Below are positions 46,853 through 57,100 of a stretch of 64,000 bases of DNA, piece by piece. Both the position numbers and the translations under genes were made by a program. Origin of the DNA: Hyphomicrobium nitrativorans NL23 (lineage in GTDB: Bacteria; Pseudomonadota; Alphaproteobacteria; Rhizobiales; Hyphomicrobiaceae). The stretch spans positions 3,537,821-3,601,820 of the forward strand of contig NC_022997.1 of the NCBI RefSeq assembly GCF_000503895.1, given 5' to 3'. Numbering within the stretch: position 1 is the first letter of the stretch; each line of letters begins with the position of its first letter. Under the pieces are notes generated by a model. It ran no database searches and was not told where the DNA came from. It saw only the letters and a program-made list of their open reading frames with translations.

Positions 46853-47950
46853 GTGACGACCATTGATGCTGCTGCGGCATGGCGTGGGAAGCGGTGTGTC
46901 GCGTTTGCAGTCCTGACGGGCTTTATCGGACTTGGCCTTGCCGGATGCGAGACGGGCTCCAGCCTTTTTGCAGGCGGTTCAGACCCTAATGCGTCCATTG
47001 CGGCGGGACAGCCGCCCGCTGCAACGGCTTCGCAATCGGCACGCATCGCCATTGCGCCCGTGATCGGCGCGCCGGATGCGGTGGCCAAGCAGCTTCAGAC
47101 GCAGCTCACCACCGATATCGAGGCACGGCGGATCACCGTCGCCAAGTCTGCCAACGAATCCGCGGAATACACGCTGCGCGGCTATGTGGTGTCGGCGCGC
47201 GAGCAGGGCCGCACGAAGGTGTCCTACATCTGGGACGTGACCGATCCTGCCGGACAGCGCGTCAATCGCATCACGGGCGAAGAGGTGATCACGGGTGCGC
47301 GTTCCAGCGATCCGTGGGCGGCCGTCACGCCTCAGGTCGTGAGCACGATCTCGAACAAGACGGTTGGCTCGCTCGCGACGTGGCTTCCGACGCAGCAAAG
47401 CGCGGCGCCGGTAGCCATGGGCGGATCGCCGGCGGGCACGGCGCAGCATTCGCCTGCCGTCGCGGGTAGCCTGCAGACCGCCGCTTCATCGGTTGCTCAC
47501 TCGCAGCCTGGAAGCGCTTACACGCCGGTTGCCGCTCCGACGAGCACAACCGCAACCACGACAACCGGAAGCATCGGGCGCGGCAACGTGACGGCGCTGG
47601 TCCCCAACGTCTCCGGCGCGCCCGGCGACGGCGGCGTCTCGCTCACCAACGCCATTCAGCGCGAGCTGACCCGGAACGGCGTTGCGCTCACCGGCGCTCC
47701 GTCGACGCAGACCTACCGCGTCGAGGGCAAGGTGGTGGTCGGCCAGGGCCAGAACGGGAAGCAGCCGATCCAGATCGACTGGGACGTCAAGGACCCGCAG
47801 GGCAAGACCTTGGGCACGGTGTCGCAGAAGAACGAAATCCCGCAAGGCTCGCTCGACGGGGCCTGGGGCAAGACCGCAGACGCCGCGGCCTCCGCCGCAG
47901 CGCAAGGCATCCTGAAACTTCTTCCCGGCCAAGGCCAGGCGCCGGGCTAA
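46853..47950 (+). CDS. Lipoprotein with two copies of a divergent domain
   Basis: A 365-residue predicted lipoprotein: lipobox GLAGC, lipidated Cys at residue 32. The protein has two related halves, about 63-178 and 245-358, joined by a Ser/Thr/Ala/Pro-rich linker; each half has Y-x-h-x-G, WDV-DP-G and a closing WA/W-G helix. The function is unknown. The GTG start at 46853 has GGGG upstream; ATG alternatives would remove the signal peptide. It lies between pgeF and prs on the same strand. Confidence 0.8.
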   Translation: MTTIDAAAAWRGKRCVAFAVLTGFIGLGLAGCETGSSLFAGGSDPNASIAAGQPPAATASQSARIAIAPVIGAPDAVAKQLQTQLTTDIEARRITVAKSANESAEYTLRGYVVSAREQGRTKVSYIWDVTDPAGQRVNRITGEEVITGARSSDPWAAVTPQVVSTISNKTVGSLATWLPTQQSAAPVAMGGSPAGTAQHSPAVAGSLQTAASSVAHSQPGSAYTPVAAPTSTTATTTTGSIGRGNVTALVPNVSGAPGDGGVSLTNAIQRELTRNGVALTGAPSTQTYRVEGKVVVGQGQNGKQPIQIDWDVKDPQGKTLGTVSQKNEIPQGSLDGAWGKTADAAASAAAQGILKLLPGQGQAPG

Positions 47951-48049
47951 CCGGCGGATGCCCTCCGGCCCCTCCGCCCCCCATGCCCGGCTGAGGGGCA
48001 GTCGGCTGAGGGGCGCTGGCCACACTGGCCTCACAGACCGTTCAACATG

Positions 48050-48082
48050 GCGAGCCCGGGTGGTTTACACACCCGGGCTCGC
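48050..48082 (+). terminator. Strong hairpin between the lipoprotein gene and prs
   Basis: A 13-bp perfect stem (gcgagcccgggtg / cacccgggctcgc) with a seven-base loop. There is no T-run after it on either strand, so it may be a factor-assisted end of the upstream transcript, or a structure in the leader of prs, which starts 88 bases on. Confidence 0.6.
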
Positions 48083-48169
48083 GCGCTATGACGCGCGTCA
48101 TCGGACCGTCGCATGAGGGCATCCATGCCATTCGATGCGCGTGGTGAAAGTGCCAGGGGCAGCCAGACC

Positions 48170-49102
48170 ATGAAGATTGTCGCCGGAAACAGTAACCGGC
48201 CTCTGGCGGATGCCATCTCCCAGTATCTCAAGCTGCCGCCTGCGCGCTCGCAGGTGAAGCGCTTTGCGGACATGGAAGTGTTCGTCGAGATCCAGGAGAA
48301 CGTGCGCGGACAGGACGTGTTCGTCATTCAGTCGACGTCGTTCCCCGCGAACGACAACATGATGGAGTTGCTGATCCTCATCGATGCGCTGAAGCGCTCG
48401 TCCGCGCGGCGGATCACGGCAGTGCTCCCCTATTACGGCTATGCGCGCCAGGATCGCAAACCCGGCCCGCGCACCCCCATTTCGGCGAAACTCGTCGCCA
48501 ACCTGATCGAGCGCGCCGGCGCCGACCGCGTGCTGACGGTCGATCTCCACGCCGGGCAGATCCAGGGCTTTTTCGACATCCCGACGGACAACCTCTTCGC
48601 CGCGCCCGTCATGGTGCGCGACATCGAAGACCAATACGGCACCGAGAACCTCGTCGTCGTCTCGCCTGACGTCGGCGGCGTGGTGCGCGCCCGCGCACTC
48701 GCCAAGCGCATCGACGTTCCGATCGCCATCTGCGACAAGCGGCGCGAGCGGCCGGGCGAATCCGAGGTCATGAACGTGATCGGCGACGTCGAAGGCAAGC
48801 GCTGCATCCTCATCGACGATATCGTCGACAGCGGCGGCACGATCGTGAATGCCGCGGACGCTCTTCTGGAAAAGGGCGCGACGGAAGTGGTCTGCTACGT
48901 CACCCACGGCGTGCTTTCGGGCGGCGCCGTGTCGCGGATCCAGAACTCGCGGCTGAAGGCGCTCGTCATCACGGATTCGATCCTGCCGACGGCAGCCGTG
49001 CAGGCCGCACGCAACATCCGCGTGCTGTCGATTGCGCCGCTCCTGGGCGAGGCGATCCTCAGGACCTCGCGCGAGGAAAGCGTGTCGAGCCTGTTCTACT
49101 AG
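48170..49102 (+). CDS. prs: Ribose-phosphate pyrophosphokinase
   Basis: Prs makes phosphoribosyl pyrophosphate from ribose 5-phosphate and ATP for nucleotide, His and Trp synthesis. The 310-residue protein has the class I blocks [40 protein letters not shown] and the PRPP-binding loop [12 protein letters not shown] (parts shown). The ATG at 48170, with AGGGG upstream, gives the conserved N-terminus MKIVAGNSN; the open frame from 48113 is not needed. Confidence 0.97.
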   Translation: MKIVAGNSNRPLADAISQYLKLPPARSQVKRFADMEVFVEIQENVRGQDVFVIQSTSFPANDNMMELLILIDALKRSSARRITAVLPYYGYARQDRKPGPRTPISAKLVANLIERAGADRVLTVDLHAGQIQGFFDIPTDNLFAAPVMVRDIEDQYGTENLVVVSPDVGGVVRARALAKRIDVPIAICDKRRERPGESEVMNVIGDVEGKRCILIDDIVDSGGTIVNAADALLEKGATEVVCYVTHGVLSGGAVSRIQNSRLKALVITDSILPTAAVQAARNIRVLSIAPLLGEAILRTSREESVSSLFY

Positions 49103-49118
49103 GCAGAACCGACCGCCG

Positions 49119-49156
49119 CCCTCACCCGCTCGCGGCCTCTCCCCACCGGGGAGAGG
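49119..49156. repeat. Short relative of the CCCTCACCC intergenic palindrome
   Basis: The words ccctcaccc and cctctcccc-acc-ggggagagg (perfect 9-bp arms) repeat the pattern of the element at 13657-13748, without the second outer arm. It lies 17 bases after the prs stop and may end the prs transcript. Confidence 0.65.
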
Positions 49157-49322
49157 CGAAAAAAGCGCTGCCCCCCTTTGCCTCTTTGCGGGTGTTCATT
49201 TCGGGTGCACGACTGTGCCCCGCTTGGGCTGGCATCCCCCTCCGAAGCTCCCCATAATTCCGTACCGATTCGCTTTGTGCCGTGCATGCGTTCCTCTGCA
49301 TTTTCCTTGAATCCCGGGACCC

Positions 49323-51839
49323 ATGCCTACCAAGAGCCTCACGCCCGAGCGGCAGAATACCCGGGTCGAGCTCATCATGCTGGCCGCGGCCAGTCTTGGC
49401 TGCGTGACGGTGCTGACGGCGACCATCGCATCGGGGCGACGGCTGCTCGAAGGCGGCGGATTCCCGGGCGGAACGTGGCTGCTGGCCGGGCTCGTCGCCG
49501 TCGCAGGCATGGGCACCGTCTATCTGCTTTTCCGCACGCTCACGGTCATGCGCCGGCAGGCTGCCCGCTCCCGCGAGGAAGCTCGTCGCTTGCGCCGGGC
49601 GCTCGCCGCCTCCGAAGCGCTCATCAAGGCCGAGCCGCAGGCGCTGCTGCACTGGGAGCAGGGCAAGGGCTTTTCCGTCGTCACGCATACCCTGACGGGC
49701 GTTCCCGGCTTCCCTGCGAACACCATCGAGCTGATCCGGTTCGGCTTCTGGCTCGACCAGAAGAGCCACACGGCCCTCAAGTCGGCGCTCGACGGTCTCC
49801 TGGCCGAGGGCCGAGCGTTCAATCTGATTTTGAAGACACTTGCGGGCGGACACGTGGAAGCGGATGGGCGCGCGGCCGGTGGACGGGCGGTGCTACGCTT
49901 CAAGGACGTGGCCGGATATAAGCGCGATCTTTCCGTCATTCTCGATCAGCACATGCGCCTGGCGCGGGACGTCCGCGCAAGCCGCGCGCTGCTCTCCGCG
50001 CTTCCGCATCCGGCCTGGCTGCGGGACCAGACCGGGCGGCTCACGTGGGTCAACGCGGCTTACATCAAGGCGGTGGATGCCGAGAGCGAAGCGGAAGTCG
50101 TGGACGGGCAAATCGAGCTGCTCGAAACGCGCCAGCGCAAGGCGGTGGCCCGCGTGCTGAAAATGGGCGACACGTTCAAGGAGCGTATGCCGCTGGTGGT
50201 CGGCTCGGAGCGCAAGTCGCATGAAGTGACCGTGCTGCCGCTCGGCGACGCGACGGCGGGTGCTGCCATCGACGTTGCCGACGTGGAAAGCGTGAAGGGC
50301 GAGTTGGACCGGCAGGTCGCCGCCTACGACAAGACATTGGATCGTGTTGCGACGGCGGTCGCGATTTTCAATACGGACCGCAAGCTCACCTTCTTCAACG
50401 CGGCCTATCAGAAGCTCTGGGAACTCGATACCGACTGGCTTCAAAGCGGGCCGACCGACGGAATGGTGCTCGACCGGCTTCGCGAATTCGGGCGCCTTCC
50501 GGAAGTCGTGAACTATCGCGAGTGGAAAACGAAGGTTCTGCGCTGCTACACGGACGAGACGGAGCAGGAGGACTGGTGGCATCTGCCCGACGGGCGCAGG
50601 CTGCACGTCATGGCCGCGCAACGTCCGGACGGTGGCGTGACCTACCTCTACGAAGACGAAACCGAACGGCTCGAACTCGAAAGCAATTTCAAGCAGCATA
50701 TCGACGTGCAGACGGAGACGCTGAACGCGCTCAAAGAGGGCGTGGCGGTGTTCGCGACCGACGGGCGGCTTTCGCTCTTCAATTCCGCGTTCGCATCCAT
50801 CTGGCGGCTATCGCCCCAACAGCTTTCGGAACACCCTCACATCGACGCGTTCGTTCGTGTCGCGAAGGTGCTGTTCGACGAGCCTGCAAAATGGTCCGAG
50901 ATCGTCCACATCGTGACGTCATTCGATGCGCGCGATCCGGTCGAAGGGCAGATGCTGAGGCCGGACAACAGCGTGATCGACTATGCGGCCGCGCCGCTGC
51001 CGGACGGCGGCACGCTGCTCACGTTCGTCGATGTCACGGATTCCAAGCGCTACGAGCGCGCGCTGATCGAACGCAACGAGGCGCTGGAGACGGCCGATAA
51101 GCTGAAGAACCAGTTCATCGGTCACATCTCCTACGAACTGCGAACGCCGCTCACCAACATCATCGGCTTCTCGGAACTTTTGGCCAACCCGATCTTCGGC
51201 GATCTTACCTCGCGCCAGAAAGACTATCTCGACGACATCGCGTTCTCGTCGAAAACGCTGCTTCAGATCATCGACGACATTCTGGACCTCGCGACCATCG
51301 ATGCGGGCGGACTCGAGCTCAAGCTCGAAACCGTGGACGCGCGCGCGCTCATCGACCGCGCAATCGGTGCGGTGCGCGAGCGGGCCGCGCGGGCGCGCCT
51401 CACTCTCGACATCGCCATCGCGGACGATGCGACGACGTTCATGGCCGACCCGGAGCGCACACGCCAAGTGCTGTCCAACCTGCTCTCGAACGCCGTCGGC
51501 TTCTCGAAGCCGGAGGGCGTAATCCACATTTCGTGCTGGCGGGAAGCCGGCGCTATGGTGTTCTCGGTGGAGGATCAGGGGGTCGGCATCCCGAAGGAAC
51601 AGCAGCGGCGCATCTTCAACCGCTTCGAGAGCATGAGCCAGGGCGGCAAGCACCGGGGCGCAGGGCTTGGGCTTTCCATCGTCAAGAGCCTGGTCGATCT
51701 GCACGGCGGCGATATGGTGCTCGACAGCGAGCCTGGAAGGGGTACGAAGGTGACGGTACGCTTCCCGGAACGCGGTCTTGAGCAGGAGCAGGATGGTTCC
51801 CCCGCAACCCCCACCACACCACGCGTGGCTGAAGGCTGA
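49323..51839 (+). CDS. divL: DivL-like PAS-containing pseudo-histidine kinase (tyrosine at the phosphoacceptor site)
   Basis: An 838-residue membrane protein with two N-terminal segments (about 16-35 and 47-66), several PAS-like regions (from about 100 to 580), and a kinase core. In the H-box the expected S-H-E-L-R-T-P reads S-Y-E-L-R-T-P, with Tyr604 in place of the His, as in DivL of Caulobacter, which controls CckA and cell-cycle phosphorelay. The ATPase part is intact: NLLSNAVGF, EDQGVGIP and GAGLGLSIVKS. Its position before tsaE is usual in Hyphomicrobiales. The last 47 bases overlap the next gene. Confidence 0.9.
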   Translation: MPTKSLTPERQNTRVELIMLAAASLGCVTVLTATIASGRRLLEGGGFPGGTWLLAGLVAVAGMGTVYLLFRTLTVMRRQAARSREEARRLRRALAASEALIKAEPQALLHWEQGKGFSVVTHTLTGVPGFPANTIELIRFGFWLDQKSHTALKSALDGLLAEGRAFNLILKTLAGGHVEADGRAAGGRAVLRFKDVAGYKRDLSVILDQHMRLARDVRASRALLSALPHPAWLRDQTGRLTWVNAAYIKAVDAESEAEVVDGQIELLETRQRKAVARVLKMGDTFKERMPLVVGSERKSHEVTVLPLGDATAGAAIDVADVESVKGELDRQVAAYDKTLDRVATAVAIFNTDRKLTFFNAAYQKLWELDTDWLQSGPTDGMVLDRLREFGRLPEVVNYREWKTKVLRCYTDETEQEDWWHLPDGRRLHVMAAQRPDGGVTYLYEDETERLELESNFKQHIDVQTETLNALKEGVAVFATDGRLSLFNSAFASIWRLSPQQLSEHPHIDAFVRVAKVLFDEPAKWSEIVHIVTSFDARDPVEGQMLRPDNSVIDYAAAPLPDGGTLLTFVDVTDSKRYERALIERNEALETADKLKNQFIGHISYELRTPLTNIIGFSELLANPIFGDLTSRQKDYLDDIAFSSKTLLQIIDDILDLATIDAGGLELKLETVDARALIDRAIGAVRERAARARLTLDIAIADDATTFMADPERTRQVLSNLLSNAVGFSKPEGVIHISCWREAGAMVFSVEDQGVGIPKEQQRRIFNRFESMSQGGKHRGAGLGLSIVKSLVDLHGGDMVLDSEPGRGTKVTVRFPERGLEQEQDGSPATPTTPRVAEG

Positions 51840-53376
51840 CGCCTCGGAGTCCGCTGTCCACCGGCTGGCCGAACATGTGGCACTCAAGCTGGCAGCTGGC
51901 GACGTGCTCGCGCTTCACGGCGACCTCGGCGCGGGCAAGACGACGTTCGCGCGCGCGCTCATCCGCGCGGTTCTGGCCGACGCCGATGCCGAAATCCCGA
52001 GCCCGACTTTTTCGCTGGTGCAGACCTACACGTCGGTGCGCCTCGACCTCATGCATCTCGATCTCTATCGCATCGGGCACGAGGACGAGCTTCTGGAACT
52101 CGGCCTCGACGATCATCTGGCGGTGGGCGCTGCTCTGATCGAATGGCCCGAGCGGGCGCCGGGATTTCGGGCGCCGAACCGTCTCGACATTCACATCTCT
52201 CAAGGCACGGGTGCGGACGAACGTACGGCGCGCTTCGAAGGGCACGGCACGTGGGCGGCTCGCCTCGGCCGCCTCGCGGCGATGTCCGATTTCCTCGACG
52301 CCAATCCGCCGTGGGACGCAGCGCGCGCGCTTCACCTTCAGGGGGACGCGTCGACGCGCGCTTACGCGCGACTATCGAGCGACGAGCGTACGGCGATCCT
52401 CATGGATCAACCGCGACAGCCGGACGGGCCGCCGATCCGGGACAGAAAGCCTTACAGCCGCATCGCCCAGCTTGCCGAGGACGTGCGCCCTTTCGTGGCG
52501 GTCGCGTCGGCGTTACGCGAGGCAGGCCTCAGCGCGCCCGAGATTTACGCGGCGGATCTCGATCGCGGCTTTCTCGTTCTCGAAGACTTCGGCGACCGCG
52601 TGTTCGGGCGCGAGATGGTGTCAGGAACGTCTCAGGCTGAGCTTTGGCGCGCAGGGGTCGATACGCTGCTCACGATGAGTACGTTGACCGTGCCCAACGC
52701 CATTCCGCTTCCCGACGGCAGCGTTCACATCGTGCCTGTGCAGGACCACGAAGTGCTCGGCATCGAAGCGGACCTGCTCGCGCAGTGGTATTGGCCGGCG
52801 ATCCACGGCACGCCGATCCCGGAGTGCGCGCACGACGAATTCACGCGCCTTTGGGATGACGTCTTTGCGCGCCTCGCGGCCGAACCAAAGGGGTGGGTGC
52901 TGCGCGACTATCATTCGCCGAACCTCGTCTGGCTTCCGGACCGCGACGGAGCGCGCCGCGCAGGGCTACTCGACTTCCAGGATGCGCTCTCAGGATCGCT
53001 CGCCTACGATCTGGTGTCGCTGCTGGAGGACGCGCGCGTCGACGTTCCCGCTCCACTCGCAGACACGCTGCTCGCGTACTACCTCGACGTGCGGCGCGCA
53101 ACGCAGCCAGGTTTCGACGCGGACGCGTTCCGTTTCGCCTATGCCGCGCTCGGCGTCCAGCGCAACACCAAGATCCTGGGTATTTTCGCACGCCTCGCGA
53201 TGCGCGACGGGAAACCTTCGTATTTGCGTCATATCCCGCGCCTATGGGGGTATCTTGCGCGCGGTCTGGCGCACCCGGATCTGGCCCCGGTCCGCGGATG
53301 GTTCGACCGGCATTTTCCGGAAGCGGTGCGCCAGGCGGTGCCCGACCTTCCTCATTCGAAAAGCCCCTCTCAATGA
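51793..53376 (+). CDS. tsaE: Fusion: TsaE (tRNA t6A ATPase) and AmgK-like sugar kinase
   Basis: A 527-residue two-domain protein. Residues about 1-155 are TsaE, the ATPase that helps make threonylcarbamoyl-A37 in tRNA: Walker A GDLGAGKTTFARA, then PSPTFSLVQTY and DLYRIGHEDELLELGLDD. Residues about 175-527 are an aminoglycoside-phosphotransferase-like kinase, as in AmgK, which phosphorylates MurNAc/GlcNAc at C1: LQGDASTRAYARL, catalytic DYHSPNLVW and metal DFQDALSG. Start ATG at 51793 follows AGGAG; a TTG at 51778 is an alternative. murU overlaps its stop, supporting the recycling role. Confidence 0.93.
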   Translation: MVPPQPPPHHAWLKADASESAVHRLAEHVALKLAAGDVLALHGDLGAGKTTFARALIRAVLADADAEIPSPTFSLVQTYTSVRLDLMHLDLYRIGHEDELLELGLDDHLAVGAALIEWPERAPGFRAPNRLDIHISQGTGADERTARFEGHGTWAARLGRLAAMSDFLDANPPWDAARALHLQGDASTRAYARLSSDERTAILMDQPRQPDGPPIRDRKPYSRIAQLAEDVRPFVAVASALREAGLSAPEIYAADLDRGFLVLEDFGDRVFGREMVSGTSQAELWRAGVDTLLTMSTLTVPNAIPLPDGSVHIVPVQDHEVLGIEADLLAQWYWPAIHGTPIPECAHDEFTRLWDDVFARLAAEPKGWVLRDYHSPNLVWLPDRDGARRAGLLDFQDALSGSLAYDLVSLLEDARVDVPAPLADTLLAYYLDVRRATQPGFDADAFRFAYAALGVQRNTKILGIFARLAMRDGKPSYLRHIPRLWGYLARGLAHPDLAPVRGWFDRHFPEAVRQAVPDLPHSKSPSQ

Positions 53377-54098
53377 AAGAACCCGTGACGACTGCAATGG
53401 TGCTGGCCGCCGGCCTCGGCACGCGGATGCGTCCGCTCACCGATGCGGTGCCGAAGCCGCTTGTGCGGCTCAAGGGCAAGCCTCTGCTCGACCACGTGCT
53501 CGACCGGCTGGCGGCGGATGGCATTCAACGCGCGGTGGTCAACGTGCATTACATGCCCGACCAGATCGAGGCGCACGTTGCGGGGCGGACGTCTCCCGCG
53601 ATCACGATTTCCGACGAGCGCGGGGTGCTGCTGGATACGGGCGGCGGGGTGGCCCGCGCGCTGCCGCTGCTCGGAGACACGCCGTTCCTGATCCACAATT
53701 CCGATTCCGTCTGGGCCGAAGGGATCGGATCGAACATCCGCCGCCTCGTCCGCGCGTTCGATCCCGAGCGCATGGACAGCCTTCTGCTGCTCGCGCTCGG
53801 CGCCGACAGCCTCGGCTATGACGGCCGCGGCGATTTCGCGATGGCTTCGGACGGCGCGCTTACGCGACGCGGCGAGAGATCGGAAGCACCGTTCGTGTTC
53901 GCGGGCGTCTCGATCGCGCATCCGCGGCTGTTCGAGGATGCACCGGAAGCCCCCTTTTCGCTCAACGTGTTGTGGAACCGCGCCATGGCACGCGGGCGTC
54001 TGTTCGGGCTTCGGCTGGAAGGCACCTGGATGCACATCGGGACACCGCAGGCGGTGGATGATGCGGAACGGTGGATAGATCGCGCCGCGGGCGTCTGA
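53373..54098 (+). CDS. murU: N-acetylmuramate alpha-1-phosphate uridylyltransferase MurU
   Basis: MurU makes UDP-MurNAc from MurNAc-1-phosphate and UTP in the cell-wall recycling route that bypasses MurA and fosfomycin. The 241-residue protein has the nucleotidyltransferase motif AAGLGTRMRPLT then PKPLVRLKGKPLLDHVL. HNSDSVW carries the metal Asp. The ATG overlaps the upstream TGA (ATGA), so it is coupled to the AmgK-like kinase whose product it uses. Confidence 0.93.
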   Translation: MKEPVTTAMVLAAGLGTRMRPLTDAVPKPLVRLKGKPLLDHVLDRLAADGIQRAVVNVHYMPDQIEAHVAGRTSPAITISDERGVLLDTGGGVARALPLLGDTPFLIHNSDSVWAEGIGSNIRRLVRAFDPERMDSLLLLALGADSLGYDGRGDFAMASDGALTRRGERSEAPFVFAGVSIAHPRLFEDAPEAPFSLNVLWNRAMARGRLFGLRLEGTWMHIGTPQAVDDAERWIDRAAGV

Positions 54099-54186
54099 TT
54101 CCCACCGTTGGGGTGTACGGTCGCCTCCGATTCCCGCGGCTCATGAGGGGCTCGCGCGCTCGGAAGTTCGGGATACGCCGATCACC

Positions 54187-57100
54187 ATGACCAAGCCGGA
54201 AGGCGCCAACATCTACACTGTCGAGGCCGGACGCCCGTTTCTCGACTGTCTTGCCGCGGCCATTCTCGACGGCACGCTCCCGAGGGCGGGCGGGTCCGCA
54301 CCGTCCGTGCTCGATCTCCCGAGCATCACTCTCTACCTGCCGACGCGGCGCGCCACGCGCGCGCTCCAGGATGCGTTTCGGCGTGCCGCTGGCGGCCGCG
54401 CGCTGCTGCTTCCGAAAGTCGTGCCCGTATCCGAGGGCGAGGAGGATCTTTCGCTCATCACGGCAGCGGCGTCATCGCAGGCCGGCGAGATGAGCGCCGC
54501 CATTCCACCTGCCATTTCCGAACTGGAACGGCGCCTCGTGTTGACGAGCCTGATCCGGCGCTGGACGGAGACGTTAGCTGCGCAAGACGGCGAAGGTGGC
54601 CTCGCGGTCGATGTCATCGCCAGCACCTCTGCCCAGGCCGCGGTGCTGGCGCACGAACTGGCACAGCTCATGGACATGGTGGAGACCGAGGGCGTGAACC
54701 TCGACCGTCTTGCCGAACTCGTGCCCGAAACCTTCTCGGAGCACTGGCAACGGACGCTTCGTTTTCTGGAAGTAATTACGCAGGCGTGGCCCGGTTATCT
54801 CGCGGGGACGGGATTGATGTCGGCTGCCGCACGTCGCAACGCCGTGATCCGCGCCGAGGCGGAACGGCTGCGAACCGCGCCACCCACAGCGCCTGTTATC
54901 GTGGCGGGCGTCACCGGATCTATCCCGGCGACCGTCGAACTGATGCGCGCGGTGGCGGACCTTCCGAACGGCGCGATCGTGCTGCCGGCGCTCGATACGG
55001 CGCTCGACGATCCGAGCTTTGCGCGCATCGCGCCCGAGCATCCCGAGCATCCGCAGTTCGGCCTCAAGAAGCTGCTCGACGCGCTTGGACACGACCGGCG
55101 CGACGTGGCGCATCTCGGAGACGTGTCGAGCGGTGGATCGCGGACGCGGCTGATCTCGGAGGCGATGCGCCCCGCCGGGACAACGGCGCTGTGGGAAGCC
55201 TTCGCCGCCGAAGCGCGCCGCGATCCCGCCACGGCGCTGCCGCACGGTCTCAGCCTCGTCGAAGCGCCGACGGCGCAGGACGAAGCGGAGGCGGTTGCGC
55301 TGATCCTGCGCGAAGCGGCGGAAACGCCCGGCCGTACGGCGGCTCTCGTCTCGCCCGACCGCCTGCTTGCGCGGCGGGTTGCGGTGCGGCTCGAAGCCTG
55401 GGGCATCACGGTCGACGATTCCGCCGGGCGCCCGCTCCGCAAGACGCCGCCTGGTGCGTTGCTCGATCTCGTGATCGATGCGGTGGAGACACGTTTCGCG
55501 CCTGCTGCCGTTGTCTCGCTTTTGAAGCATCCACTCGCGCGGCTCGGTCTCGACCCGTTCGCGGTGCGCCGCGCGGCGCGTGCGCTCGAACTCGCGGCGT
55601 TCCGGACGCCCTATCTGGGAGACGGGATCGCAGGTCTCGAAGCGGCGTTCGAACGGGCATCCGACAATCGGGCTCAAGGCGTGCGTCAGCATCCTGCCGT
55701 CGACCGGCTGTGGGACGAAGACTGGCAAGGCGCACACGATCTGATCCGGCGTCTCTCCCTCGCTTTCACGCCGCTCACCGAGATTTACGCGCGCGACGGC
55801 GACGCGACGCTCCGCGATCTCGCGGATGCGCATTGCAAGGTTGCGGAGGCCGTGACGACGCTTCCGGTGGAAGACGGCATGGACACCGCCTCGGAATGTC
55901 CGCTCTGGCGGGACGAAGCCGGCGCGACGGCCGCGCGCTTCTTTGCGAGCCTGCTGGACGACGGGCTGCCTCCGCTCGATCTCCCCGCCGCCGACTACGC
56001 CGATCTCTATCGCAGTCTCGCGGCCGCCGAGACGGTGCGTCCGCGCGGCCCTGTGCATCCCAGGCTGTTCATTTGGGGGCCATTCGAAGCGCGTTTGCAG
56101 CAAACGGACGTGGTCGTGCTCGGCTCGCTCAACGAGGGCACGTGGCCACAAGCCGCCGATCCCGGGCCGTGGCTCAACCGGCCGATGCGAGAAGCGCTCG
56201 GATTACCCTCGCCGGAGGAAAAGAACGGGCAAGCCGCGCACGATTTCGCCACGCTGCTTGCCGCACCCGAGGTCGTGCTGACGCGCGCTGCGAAGAAGGA
56301 TGGCGTGCCGACCGTGCCGTCGCGCTGGCTGCTGCGGCTGAAAGCGTTGCTCGACGGCATGGGCGCCCAGCATGCGCTAACGCCCAAACTGCCCTGGCTC
56401 CACTGGGCGCGCGAGCGCGACCGGGCCAAGCCCGAGCCGCGTCTCGCGGTGCCCGAGCCCCGCCCGGCGGTCGCGTCGCGCCCGCGCAAGCTCTCGGTCT
56501 CACGGATCGAGACATGGATCGCGAACCCGTATGCGATTTTTGCGCGCGAGATCCTGGGTCTCCAGCCGCTTTCGCCGCTCGGCGAGCAGCCGGGACCGGC
56601 GCTGCGCGGCAGCATCATTCATCACGCGCTTTCGGAATTCGCAAAAGCGTATCCGGCGGCGCTTCCAGAGAATGCGGAAGCCGAACTCGTCCGCTTTGCG
56701 CGCGCCACGCTCGATGCTTATGCCGCGCATCCTCGCATCGCGGCCTTCTGGGTGCCGCGCTTCGCACGCTTCGCCGCGTGGTTCGCCAAGACGGAAGCCG
56801 CGCGGCGCGAGGGCGTGCAGCAGGTGACGGCCGAGGTCGCAGGAGAGCTGATTTTCGACGCGCCGGGTGGGCCGTTCAAGCTCACGGCGAGGGCGGACCG
56901 CATCGATATCGCGGCGCACGGCCTCGTGATTTCCGACTACAAGACGGGCGCGCCGCCGACGGACAGGAAAGTGCTTGCGGGTGCGTCTCCGCAGTTGCCG
57001 CTGGAAGCGGCCATCGCGCTCGATACCGGCCCCGGCTTCGAGAAGATTGCGCACCTCCCCGTCACCGCGTTGCGCTACATCCGCGCGTCGGGCGGCGAAC

